Source of the DNA: Lunatimonas salinarum
GTDB taxonomy: Bacteria; Bacteroidota; Bacteroidia; Cytophagales; Cyclobacteriaceae
DNA: 64,000 bases
Direction of reading: 5' to 3'
Assembly: GCF_017811155.1 (NCBI RefSeq)
Contig: NZ_JACVCV010000010.1
Span: 1 to 64,000 of the forward strand
Numbering within the stretch: the stretch's first letter is position 1; each line of letters starts with the position of its first letter. The notes beneath the pieces were generated by a model. That model saw nothing but the letters and a program-made list of their open reading frames with translations, made no database searches and was not told the DNA's origin. Made by a program: the position numbers and the translations under genes. Below, piece after piece: positions 1 to 7,456 of the stretch.

Positions 1-266
1 AACAGATTATTTGTTGTTTTTTCAGAAATTTCTAAAATAATAGTTGCAACTCTCGATTTTTTTTTTCAATTTAAGTGCCATTAAATCAATGTTTTACGTC
101 AAACTAAAAAAACATGAAGCAATGGCTAAAAAATTCAAGAAAATTATTGGCAGCCTGTGGCGCTGTAGCAGTGATGCTGGTGGTCGGCTGGCAATTTGGT
201 GTTAGCGGTACGGATGTGCCGTTTTCTGAAAAGGAGGTGGCGTTGGAGAAGGCGATTGCGGGGAGT
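1..266 (+). repeat. Cassette repeat copy 1 (5' region plus leader codons)
   Basis: First of three long direct repeats (others at 1624-1901 and 6940-7217). The unit is about 114 bp of untranslated DNA followed by the first 51 codons of a small peptide gene. Shared blocks are a T/A-rich start, the palindrome GTTGCAAC at about 46-53, a T tract at 57-66 (10 T), and an A-rich stretch just before the ATG at 114. Similarity stops abruptly after the Gly-Ser at codons 50-51. This copy is cut by the left window edge, so anything upstream is unseen. A promoter probably lies here, but I see no perfect TAnnTTTG element. Confidence 0.9.
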
Positions 267-374
267 GGCTATGGAGGTCTTTGTTGTGCATGGATTGGAA
301 CAGAATGCGAGCACCCTATAGGCAAAACTTTCGAAGAATCCTGGTGGTATGGTGGATATACCAGCTGCCCTTAA
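114..374 (+). CDS. NVEALA-like leader peptide with Cys-rich variable core (copy 1)
   Basis: 86-residue peptide. Residues 1-10 are basic, 11-30 hydrophobic (membrane or signal-like), and 33-51 form a conserved block PFSxxEVALExAIxGS. The tail 52-86 is unrelated to the other two copies and holds Cys57, 58, 65 and 85 with many Gly and aromatic residues. The conserved block recalls the NVEALA small-protein family of Bacteroidota (a family recognised by its motif and by neighbouring six-bladed propellers); that assignment is from memory, not a search. The ATG is preceded by A-rich sequence, and the peptide is followed by a hairpin and a propeller lipoprotein. I infer a secreted or surface peptide; function is unknown. 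A precursor of a modified peptide is possible, but no maturation enzyme is visible. Confidence 0.75.
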   Translation: MKQWLKNSRKLLAACGAVAVMLVVGWQFGVSGTDVPFSEKEVALEKAIAGSGYGGLCCAWIGTECEHPIGKTFEESWWYGGYTSCP

Positions 375-383
375 AGTAAAATC

Positions 384-417
384 AATGAGGGGAGATAATT
401 TTTAATCTCTCCTCATT
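384..417 (+). terminator. Hairpin between peptide 1 and propeller 1
   Basis: Arms 384-396 and 405-417 can pair over 13 positions with one G-T wobble, around an 8-nt loop. No T tract follows the stem, so it is not a textbook terminator. It sits 10 bp after the peptide stop and just before the next ATG at 424. Equivalent hairpins with different sequences occur after peptides 2 and 3, suggesting a conserved role such as partial termination or protection of the peptide mRNA 3' end. Confidence 0.6.
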
Positions 418-423
418 ACAACT

Positions 424-1530
424 ATGAAAAACCCTTTCATCGCTATGCATACTCCACACCCGCTTTTGGTACTCCTCATTTTTGGTTTTTTCATTTCTTG
501 TGGAACCCCACCCAAGGATTCTGTGGCCTCAGACTATATTATCCGCACTTTTGGTTCGGACGATATTCCTGCCCCGGATGCACTTAAGGGCAAGAAACTC
601 AATCTTCCTGCGCTGTTAAACCCCAAATCAATTTTATGGACAGGTAAATACCTGGTGGTGGCAGAGCGCAATGCCCTAGACTACCACCTGCACGTGGTCG
701 ATCCTGATAGTGAACAGCTGATCAAAACAATGGGTAAAGATGGTATGGGACCAGGGGAAATCGTTGCCACCTATCAATTGCAGCGAGGGAAATCGGTAAA
801 TGAATGCTGGATTTACGACCATACCCAAAAATTGATTGCCTTGTTTGACCTGAATTCGCCTGATGAATTGTACCAAAAGGCTTTTCGTCAACCGGAGAAA
901 ATGTTTTTGGCCACCGATATAGGTTGGTTTTCTGATAGCACCCTTATGTGTCGGTTGGCAGATGGAGATGATAAGTTTGTGCTTTATGATACGCTGGGTA
1001 ACGTTCTTTCGACTTATGGTACTTGGAGCCAAATGCTGGAAGACCGCTCTACTCCACCCAATGTGATCAAATCTGTTCATCAGGGTAAATCGTCTATCAG
1101 GGCTGATCGCAAAAAATACGTGCTGGTAGGACTCTTAAGGGATTTTATAGAAATTCTGCACCTCCCAAGTGGAAAGATCATCTCTGTCCGTGGGCCGGAA
1201 CACAATATCCCAGCATTTGAGGTAGATTACTCCGCAGGCTATCCCATGGCACAATTTACCAACAGGAGCCTGCCATACTATTATACCTACGCCGTTGCAG
1301 GAGATGAATATATTTATGCCCTCTATTTTGGGAAGTCCGTGGATGTTTTCTTTCAGGAGGGTGAAATGGCCAGAGAAATATTCGTGTTCGATTATTCCGG
1401 CAATTTGGTAAAAACCTACACACTTGACCACGCCCTTTTTTCCCTTGCAGTAGACGAGAAAAACAAGCGATTTTTCGGTATTTCATCAGATAAGGATCCG
1501 AATGTGGTAATATTTGATTACGGTGATTAG
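424..1530 (+). CDS. Six-bladed beta-propeller lipoprotein, TolB-like (cassette 1)
   Basis: 368 residues. N-terminal signal with lipobox ISC, lipidated Cys26, so probably an outer-membrane or periplasmic lipoprotein. The motif GKDGMGPGEI near residue 110 is the G-x-G-GPGEF-type turn seen in Bacteroidota six-bladed propellers (TolB_like/BF3164-type), and repeated strand patterns such as FVLYDTLGNV fit blades. The C-terminal blade (TLDHALFSLAVDEK) resembles that of the cassette 3 propeller at 7457. It starts 49 bp after peptide 1, beyond a hairpin, and is probably co-transcribed with it. Inferred role: binding or handling the linked peptide, or sensing. No enzymatic residues recognised. An internal Met at 445 is an alternative start. 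Confidence 0.8.
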   Translation: MKNPFIAMHTPHPLLVLLIFGFFISCGTPPKDSVASDYIIRTFGSDDIPAPDALKGKKLNLPALLNPKSILWTGKYLVVAERNALDYHLHVVDPDSEQLIKTMGKDGMGPGEIVATYQLQRGKSVNECWIYDHTQKLIALFDLNSPDELYQKAFRQPEKMFLATDIGWFSDSTLMCRLADGDDKFVLYDTLGNVLSTYGTWSQMLEDRSTPPNVIKSVHQGKSSIRADRKKYVLVGLLRDFIEILHLPSGKIISVRGPEHNIPAFEVDYSAGYPMAQFTNRSLPYYYTYAVAGDEYIYALYFGKSVDVFFQEGEMAREIFVFDYSGNLVKTYTLDHALFSLAVDEKNKRFFGISSDKDPNVVIFDYGD

Positions 1531-1623
1531 TAGTAAATGCGATATCGTTTTTCCCGCTTTTATCACTTGGAAAACTAACGAAATCGTTCCGCCCTTCAAA
1601 GCTTGTCAACTAACTCCCTCTGT

Positions 1624-1901
1624 ATACGCTTTAAAACAGATTATTTGTTGTTTTTTCAGAAATTTCTAAAATAATAGTTGCAACTCTCGTTTTTATTTTT
1701 TCAATTTAAGCACCATTAAATCAATGTTTTACTCCAAACTAAAAAAACATGAAGCAATGGATTAACAACTCAAAAAAAGTAATGGCAGCCTGTGGGGCTG
1801 TAGCAGTAATGCTGGTGGCCGGCTGGCAATTTGGTGTTAGCGGTACGGAAGTGCCGTTTTCTGATAACGAAGTGGCTTTGGAGAATGCGATTAAAGGATC
1901 A
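1624..1901 (+). repeat. Cassette repeat copy 2 (5' region plus leader codons)
   Basis: Second copy of the cassette repeat. It aligns with copy 1 from 1635 and with copy 3 from about 1624 (shared TATAxGCTTTAAAACAG). The GTTGCAAC palindrome lies at about 1678-1685. The T tract is 5 T, A, 6 T (1690-1701), different from copies 1 and 3. The start codon is at 1749. Homology continues to codon 51, then ends. Confidence 0.9.
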
Positions 1902-2009
1902 TGTAATCCAGGGCATTCTTCCACAGGAATTCAGACTTGGGGAACTTGTGGTAAAAGATGGGATCTATGTTGTGATGAGACAACAACGGCAATATGTTGC
2001 TTTTCTTAA
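1749..2009 (+). CDS. NVEALA-like leader peptide with Cys-rich variable core (copy 2)
   Basis: 86 residues. Leader 1-51 is almost identical to copies 1 and 3 (MKQWINNSKK start, hydrophobic 11-30, PFSDNEVALENAIKGS at 36-51). The tail 52-86 is unrelated to copy 1 and carries six cysteines (52, 67, 74, 75, 83, 84), two of them Cys-Cys pairs. Only the leader is conserved at DNA level, which points to duplication followed by replacement or fast divergence of the tail. Followed by a hairpin and the propeller at 2082. Same uncertain function as copy 1. Confidence 0.75.
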   Translation: MKQWINNSKKVMAACGAVAVMLVAGWQFGVSGTEVPFSDNEVALENAIKGSCNPGHSSTGIQTWGTCGKRWDLCCDETTTAICCFS

Positions 2010-2024
2010 TGTAATAGTAGTAAA

Positions 2025-2051
2025 CAAGGGAGCTATTTTTTTACTCCCTTG
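2025..2051 (+). terminator. Hairpin between peptide 2 and propeller 2
   Basis: Perfect 8-bp stem: CAAGGGAG at 2025-2032 pairs with CTCCCTTG at 2044-2051 around an 11-nt T-rich loop. No T tract follows. Position and size match the hairpins at 384-417 and 7369-7401, though sequence is unrelated. Confidence 0.6.
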
Positions 2052-2081
2052 CCCACCTGCAACCTTATTTTATCTAAACGT

Positions 2082-3221
2082 ATGAAACTAAAATTTGTAC
2101 TCTTCTACTCTTTGTTAATTATCGGATCATGCAAAAAATCAAGTGAAAGTAATTCTAACGAATCATCTATTGAAAAGATAATTATTAATCTTGATCAATT
2201 AAAGCCGGCCTATTCAATTGATAGTCCCGATTACCAGTTCGTAGAACTTGAGTCAAATGATTCTTCTATAATTGGGTCAATAGATAAAATGTCTATTTAT
2301 AATGATAAGATTTTCATTTTAGATACCCATTTAACAAAAAGTATTTTTTGCTTTTCAACATCTGGAAAGTTCTTGTTTAAAATAAATACTATTGGAGATG
2401 GTATTGGTGAGTTCAATAAGCCTTTCGATATGAGCTTATTTAACAATGAATTATATGTATTAGATTTGTTTCATAAGAAAACTATTGTTTTTGATCTTGA
2501 TGGTAATTTCAAGCATGAAAGCAGGATTCCTTTTGAAGGGCAAGTTGTTAGTTTTTTACCAATCAACAATTATTTAACCGCTTATCATATAGATCTAAGA
2601 AGTTACGGAAGTGATGAACATGAACTGATTAATGTTTTCGAAAATAAAACAGGTTCAATGGTTGCTAAAGGAGCAATCGACATTGGAAATACCGATACAT
2701 ATAAAAGTGCAATCGAGTTTTCAAAATACGGTAATAATATTCGGTTTCTTCACGCATGGACAGACACTATATTCAATATATCTGAAAATAGTATAATTCC
2801 AGAGTTGATATTAGATTTCGGAAAAGACCGCCTAACAAAAAATACAAAAAAAATGTTGTTAAATGAAATGAGAAATTTTTTCATGGAAAACCCATACGTG
2901 TTTAATGCAGGGAATCTTATAGAAAATGACAATTATTTAAGCTTTCATTGGGTGAAAAGCAAAAGTGGCTTTAACAATTCTGAAGATCAGGAATTCGTTT
3001 CTTATTATCACAAACAATCCAAGAAATTATGTCATTTCCCATTAGAAAATAATTGGTTGAAAGGAACAAGTCTTCGTGGTCCTGTGTATGGGTCCGAAGC
3101 ATTCTTTTTTGGGTATTTGACATATGATGACTGGTTAAAGCTGCCAAATGTTAGTCAGACTGATAGCACACCTCATGATTCTCGTAATCCGGTTATAGTC
3201 AAATACACACTAAATCCGTAG
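2082..3221 (+). CDS. Six-bladed beta-propeller lipoprotein (cassette 2)
   Basis: 379 residues from the ATG at 2082. This start gives a clean signal peptide with lipobox IGSC (Cys17), whereas the upstream in-frame ATG at 2049 adds 11 residues that spoil it and overlaps the hairpin. NTIGDGIGEF near residue 100 is the propeller turn motif, and the end NPVIVKYTL is typical of the six-bladed propeller family once called DUF5128. It belongs to a different subfamily from the propellers at 424 and 7457. Its codons are strikingly AT-rich compared with the genes around it, which suggests separate acquisition. Probably co-transcribed with peptide 2. Confidence 0.8.
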   Translation: MKLKFVLFYSLLIIGSCKKSSESNSNESSIEKIIINLDQLKPAYSIDSPDYQFVELESNDSSIIGSIDKMSIYNDKIFILDTHLTKSIFCFSTSGKFLFKINTIGDGIGEFNKPFDMSLFNNELYVLDLFHKKTIVFDLDGNFKHESRIPFEGQVVSFLPINNYLTAYHIDLRSYGSDEHELINVFENKTGSMVAKGAIDIGNTDTYKSAIEFSKYGNNIRFLHAWTDTIFNISENSIIPELILDFGKDRLTKNTKKMLLNEMRNFFMENPYVFNAGNLIENDNYLSFHWVKSKSGFNNSEDQEFVSYYHKQSKKLCHFPLENNWLKGTSLRGPVYGSEAFFFGYLTYDDWLKLPNVSQTDSTPHDSRNPVIVKYTLNP

Positions 3222-3412
3222 GCACTCTGATATTCTTAATAAATCACTGATCTTTTGAAAATCCTAATAGGAACTTTAAAATTGACTTTCTTAATAAAGA
3301 TACCGACACTCATAATTTGCTTTTCGATTATATTTTTCCCATTTTTAATTATGTTATACCTGTAAAGTTAAAGTAACTGGATTTTAGTATTTAAAAAGTC
3401 GAACTTGGTTTA

Positions 3413-5020
3413 TTATGGTAGACCTAATCGATAAACTTGAAGCGTTCGGTACCCCTTAACTCTAATTGCGAAATCAATTGGTTGATTGTACGGGTAATCA
3501 TTTTGGATATATTTCTGGTATTCTTGTTTGGAACGAAAAGTAAATAAGGTAAAGAAAAATTCTGCATCCTTTGGGCTATCCACAAATTCCAGCCTTTCGG
3601 CATCCTGTTTTGGAAAGACCATCGTATTAATCCTACCAATAAAATCCATACTGTAAATTCTAATGTTCTTTTCAGGATAGCGCTCCAATAACCTGGATAA
3701 TCCCTCCTTATAAGAAACCCCATAATAATCCCTTTCAAAATTCTTTTCCACATCACCGGCAAGAAAGTTAAAATACACGCTTTGATGGGGATGGTATTTT
3801 ATAAGGAAGTAAACCGTATTACCTACGTCCCACGTGGCCATGCCCAACAATCCTACAGCAAAAACCTTCACCATTACGTTAGACCGCTTTCGCCTGAACA
3901 CATTTATCAACGTATCGATGCCCAATACACCCAAATAGACCAAAAAAGGATAAATGAAATAAAGGTGTCGCCATCCATTGTATAATACCGACCCGAACAA
4001 AACCACCGCCAGTAAGGGAATTAATGCTGCACCTAATGCTACCGTGTCCTGACCCAAGTTGGTTTGGATAAACAACTTTTGCTTGTACTTCCATACATTG
4101 CTAAACATGACAAATAATCCTGATAGAATTACCAATAGGATCGTTAAAGGAGTGGTCACACTTATCAAAACAGGAATGTAATGCCAGGGCAACTCCGTGG
4201 ACCGAACCATATTACCCAGGTAAAGCATTTCTGCATACCAGCGAAACTGTTTCATGCTGTTGAAAGAATGTAAGAAGCCTCCTATCGGATCTTCCCATAA
4301 AACTGGCCAGAGCGTAAAGGTAAAAACCAGGAGGAACAGCAGATAAAAAGTGGTTCTTTTGACGTATAACATTACTTCTGCTTTGGAACTTCTCTGGATA
4401 ATCAGGTGGCATAAGAGGTATCCGAGTGATAATACCGGCCATACCACCCCCACCACACGACTACCGATGGCCAGGGCACAAGCCAACCCGTGTAATACTG
4501 GTCCATACCGATCCTTCCCGTCCATAAAGCGAATATGGGTATAAAAAGCAAACACAAACCAGCAAAGCAATGGGATATCTTTAGGATTGTACATGCTGTT
4601 CCCAAAGATACGTGGACTGAGTACAAGCATTAGCACCCCGGCTAAAGCCAATGGCACAGAATTGAACCGAGAATAGAGGATCCAATAAAATACCCAGGAG
4701 GCTGCCCAGAAAAGCACAAAGACCATCAGGTGCCTTAGCCTAAAAATATCCCTGGTGTTGTCGATGCCCATCGTAAGCTCCAAGCCATAAGCCACCATTT
4801 GGAAAAGCATGCCGTAGTCCCGATGATCATAGCCTGGAAGGTGCTCTACTGTGAGATTTGGTAGGTCTGGATAAAATCCAAATAGATCGTTGACATACTC
4901 AAAGGCTACAATACCGTGTTTTCGCTGCACCGGCTCATCCATACTGAGGCCATAATCTCCCACCAGTATCGTACCAAAAAGAAGGTAAGCCAGGAAAACA
5001 AACTTTATCCCATTGTTCAT
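3413..5020 (-). CDS. GT-C family glycosyltransferase, GT39/ArnT-like
   Basis: 535-residue polytopic membrane protein with about ten hydrophobic helices. The first extracytoplasmic loop has an acidic pair in GLSMDEPVQRKHG (Asp28-Glu29), as in lipid-linked-sugar-using GT-C enzymes (GT39/GT83/ArnT). I infer transfer of a sugar from a polyprenyl-phosphate donor at the outer face of the inner membrane; the acceptor is unknown. Its ATG overlaps the stop of the upstream flippase-like gene by 4 bp (ATGA), so the two are translationally coupled. Confidence 0.7.
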   Translation of the reverse strand: MNNGIKFVFLAYLLFGTILVGDYGLSMDEPVQRKHGIVAFEYVNDLFGFYPDLPNLTVEHLPGYDHRDYGMLFQMVAYGLELTMGIDNTRDIFRLRHLMVFVLFWAASWVFYWILYSRFNSVPLALAGVLMLVLSPRIFGNSMYNPKDIPLLCWFVFAFYTHIRFMDGKDRYGPVLHGLACALAIGSRVVGVVWPVLSLGYLLCHLIIQRSSKAEVMLYVKRTTFYLLFLLVFTFTLWPVLWEDPIGGFLHSFNSMKQFRWYAEMLYLGNMVRSTELPWHYIPVLISVTTPLTILLVILSGLFVMFSNVWKYKQKLFIQTNLGQDTVALGAALIPLLAVVLFGSVLYNGWRHLYFIYPFLVYLGVLGIDTLINVFRRKRSNVMVKVFAVGLLGMATWDVGNTVYFLIKYHPHQSVYFNFLAGDVEKNFERDYYGVSYKEGLSRLLERYPEKNIRIYSMDFIGRINTMVFPKQDAERLEFVDSPKDAEFFFTLFTFRSKQEYQKYIQNDYPYNQPIDFAIRVKGYRTLQVYRLGLP

Positions 5021-5919
5021 AATTTCGTGATTTGAGAGATTGGTGATCCGCTTGGAGCAGGAAGGGAACTAAATGAGAACGCCAGCCCCGGCAGAGAAGA
5101 AACAGCGAGGATCGAAAAGAAGAGAAAGGTAAAAGCCACCGCCAAATGTTCATCAATTACAAGAAAACGGTACCCGTAAAGGAAAACCAACTCCCTGGCC
5201 CCCACTCCTCCAACGGTAAAAGGCAAGACCGCCACCACCGAAGATACCATAAACAGGATCAGGTAATCCAAATAACCTCCCTGAATGCCCAGTGCCAATA
5301 GGATAAAACAAGCACAAATCAGTTGGCCTAGTTGTACCCAGAAAGAAAGAAATAAGGTGGGCCAGAATATAGGTATAAAACGTGTAAAGACAATTCTTTT
5401 CAATAACCAATGAGCAGGAATTGTAAGCAGAAGTGCTGACCAGACAAGGGGCTGTAAATAGGGTATCCCGGCCAAATCTTTCCTCAGAAGAATGAGCCCA
5501 AAGGTGAGATGGGCAAGCACCACAAGCCCACTTACCCTATCGAGAAGGGTAGCCCATAGTAGGGGCTTCGTCCTCCCGTTATTTCGCTCTTGTAGTAAAA
5601 AAACTTTATAAGCGTCTCCGCCCACACTCCCTGGTAAAAACAGGTTATAAAACATGCCTATGTAATAAAGTAAAAGATTGTAGCGGTTGGTCAGGTAAAC
5701 ACCTATCGCTTTGTAGAACCGATTTAATCGAAACGCAGCAAGAATTTTGGACCCATTGAATGCTAAAAATGCCAAAAGCAGGTACCAGGGGTGTGAAGAA
5801 AAAAAAGCATCAAAAATCGAATCTGGATCGACGATACGAAAAACAAAATAAAGTGCTACGCCAGAGAGCAAAAATTTTAAACTCCATTTGATTATATCTT
5901 TCTTTTTGGCTTTATTCAC
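5017..5919 (-). CDS. LPG-synthase-TM-type (UPF0104) membrane protein
   Basis: 300 residues, about seven to eight hydrophobic helices. The motifs YNLFLPGSVGGDAYK and FTVGGVGARE are the hallmarks of the lysylphosphatidylglycerol synthase transmembrane region family (also called AglD/UPF0104-like). These often accompany glycosyltransferases and are suspected flippases or lipid-sugar transfer partners. It lacks the cytoplasmic aminoacyltransferase domain of MprF. First gene of a two-gene operon with the GT39-like enzyme (4-bp overlap). Only 21 bp separate its start from the divergent gene at 5941. Confidence 0.75.
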   Translation of the reverse strand: MNKAKKKDIIKWSLKFLLSGVALYFVFRIVDPDSIFDAFFSSHPWYLLLAFLAFNGSKILAAFRLNRFYKAIGVYLTNRYNLLLYYIGMFYNLFLPGSVGGDAYKVFLLQERNNGRTKPLLWATLLDRVSGLVVLAHLTFGLILLRKDLAGIPYLQPLVWSALLLTIPAHWLLKRIVFTRFIPIFWPTLFLSFWVQLGQLICACFILLALGIQGGYLDYLILFMVSSVVAVLPFTVGGVGARELVFLYGYRFLVIDEHLAVAFTFLFFSILAVSSLPGLAFSFSSLPAPSGSPISQITKL

Positions 5920-5940
5920 ACAGTTAACTAAATAATAAAA

Positions 5941-6774
5941 ATGATAAAATCCAACAAAAAAAATAAAAAATTGAAATATATTTTTATTTTAATATTGATA
6001 ATATGCCAAAGCTGTAATCTTGGTACTATTCGATATCAGCAATTCGAAGGGAGCCATCTTGAATTATCCTACGAGGAAAGCAAACATGTCCTGCTACTAC
6101 ATCCAAAGGTCAGTTTTAACCCGGATACAATTCGATCAATTCTTAAAACTTATGATCTCGCCTATGAGCTGGCAGCCAACATCTCTGGTAGGGAGCCCGA
6201 ACCGTCTCCTATGAAAATCGATAGACTTCCAGTAGCCATAGTGCCTTCTACTTGTGGATCAGGGTGCGGTAGACTAGGCAGAAAGGGCATAGAGATAACG
6301 GAGGAAAAGTTCAAGAGGATATATAATCAGTTTGTACAGCATGGAGACTATGACCATTTGTTTTTCTACGAGTTGGGAAGGAACTTTTGGTTTTATGAGC
6401 CATCCGACATTAAACTGCAAGAAATGGATGATATCCGTACTGGATTTGCTGTTTTTTTTAGGGATTTGCTATTATACGAACTGAAAATCAAAGTCGCGCC
6501 GATAAACGGTAAACCCTATTCAGAATATATGGTCGATAAAAATGAACGATGGAAAAAAATGAAACCCGAATGGCTGCAGTCCAATAAACCGAATGAATTT
6601 GAAATCCTTCGGGGAAAGTATTTTCCAAACGGTTCCGTTTTCTGGTCCGCACTTTGGTGGGAAAGATACCAGATGTATGGCAACAACAGTATTCAAAAAA
6701 TGCTACAATACTTACAGCAGTACCCTCCGAAAAGTGAAAGTGAGTGGCTAAAACTATTTACCGAAAACTGCTGA
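5941..6774 (+). CDS. Lipoprotein with degenerate metallopeptidase-like motif
   Basis: 277 residues. Lys-rich N-terminus, hydrophobic helix, lipobox QSC (Cys25). I do not recognise the family with certainty. Around residues 141-150 the sequence FFYELGRNFW looks like a zinc-peptidase helix (HExxH followed by NF) in which both histidines are replaced (Tyr143, Arg147) while Glu144 is kept, so a catalytically dead or non-zinc relative is possible. CGSGCG near residue 104 could form a disulfide. Divergent from the GT pair and separated from cassette 3 by about 290 bp. Confidence 0.6.
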   Translation: MIKSNKKNKKLKYIFILILIICQSCNLGTIRYQQFEGSHLELSYEESKHVLLLHPKVSFNPDTIRSILKTYDLAYELAANISGREPEPSPMKIDRLPVAIVPSTCGSGCGRLGRKGIEITEEKFKRIYNQFVQHGDYDHLFFYELGRNFWFYEPSDIKLQEMDDIRTGFAVFFRDLLLYELKIKVAPINGKPYSEYMVDKNERWKKMKPEWLQSNKPNEFEILRGKYFPNGSVFWSALWWERYQMYGNNSIQKMLQYLQQYPPKSESEWLKLFTENC

Positions 6775-6939
6775 TAGACAGCGGCTGGCTATTTTAGGTG
6801 AAACATAAAGGCTATCTGGTTTGACAAGTTGGTCTAACGATATAACCAACGCTTCCCGGCATTCCGTTACCGACTGGAGCTTAACTGAACTTGCCGTGGT
6901 GCGCAAAAGAAATTTGCAATTTCGACATAAATCCCCCAT

Positions 6940-7217
6940 ATAAGCTTTAAAACAGATTATTTGTTATTTTTTCAACCTTTTCTAAAGTAATAGTTGCAAC
7001 TCTCGTTTTTTTTTTTTCAATTTAGATGCCATTAAATCAATGTTTTACTCCAAACTAAAAAAACATGAAGCAATGGATTAACAATTCAAAAAAAGGAATA
7101 GCAGTCTTTGGGGCTGTAGCTTTTATGCTGGTGGCCGGATGGCAGTTTGGTGTTAGCGGTACGGAAGCACCGTTTTCTGAAAACGAAGTGGCTTTGGAGA
7201 AGGCGATTGCGGGGAGT
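6940..7217 (+). repeat. Cassette repeat copy 3 (5' region plus leader codons)
   Basis: Third copy, aligning with copy 2 from the TATAxGCTTTAAAACAG block to codon 51 of the peptide gene at 7065. The short GAAATTTC palindrome of copies 1 and 2 is altered here (CAACCTTTTC), but GTTGCAAC at about 6994-7001 is kept. The T tract is 12 uninterrupted T (7006-7017). The rest of the 6775-7064 gap holds no gene that I can support. Confidence 0.9.
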
Positions 7218-7358
7218 GGCGGTGCAGGTACAATCTGCTATACTACCTACAACTCATGCCTATTTTGGAACTGTTCGTATATTTATCGGTGTAAACCATA
7301 TGGCCCCTGTGAAGACCAAAGAGCAGATTCATGGGGGGATCCAGGAACTTGCTCATAG
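7065..7358 (+). CDS. NVEALA-like leader peptide with Cys-rich variable core (copy 3)
   Basis: 97 residues, 11 longer than the other copies, all in the tail. Leader 1-51 is conserved (MKQWINNSKK, hydrophobic 11-30, PFSENEVALEKAIAGS), although the leader Cys15 of copies 1 and 2 is Phe here. The tail has six cysteines at 58, 65, 70, 76, 82 and 96, with many aromatic residues, and shares no alignable sequence with copies 1 or 2. The even number and spread of cysteines suits disulfides or Cys modification. Followed by a hairpin and the propeller at 7457. Confidence 0.75.
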   Translation: MKQWINNSKKGIAVFGAVAFMLVAGWQFGVSGTEAPFSENEVALEKAIAGSGGAGTICYTTYNSCLFWNCSYIYRCKPYGPCEDQRADSWGDPGTCS

Positions 7359-7368
7359 ACACATATCG

Positions 7369-7401
7369 GGGATGGTCTCAAGGTACATGTAAGACCATCC
7401 C
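7369..7401 (+). terminator. Hairpin between peptide 3 and propeller 3
   Basis: Perfect 10-bp stem GGGATGGTCT (7369-7378) with AGACCATCCC (7392-7401), 13-nt loop, no T tract after it. Third member of the set of hairpins found immediately downstream of each peptide stop codon. Confidence 0.65.
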
Positions 7402-7456
7402 TGTTATACCCAATCTGAATGCTATTTAGCTATCAAAATTCTACATTTTAAAAGAA

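Noticed and set aside
676-1609. Antisense ORFs opposite the cassette 1 propeller (for example 1256-1609)
   Set aside because: They overlap the well-supported plus-strand gene, lack signals or known motifs, and are expected shadows.
2049-2081. Upstream ATG at 2049 for the cassette 2 propeller
   Set aside because: It would destroy the clean lipoprotein signal and overlap the hairpin; the ATG at 2082 fits better.
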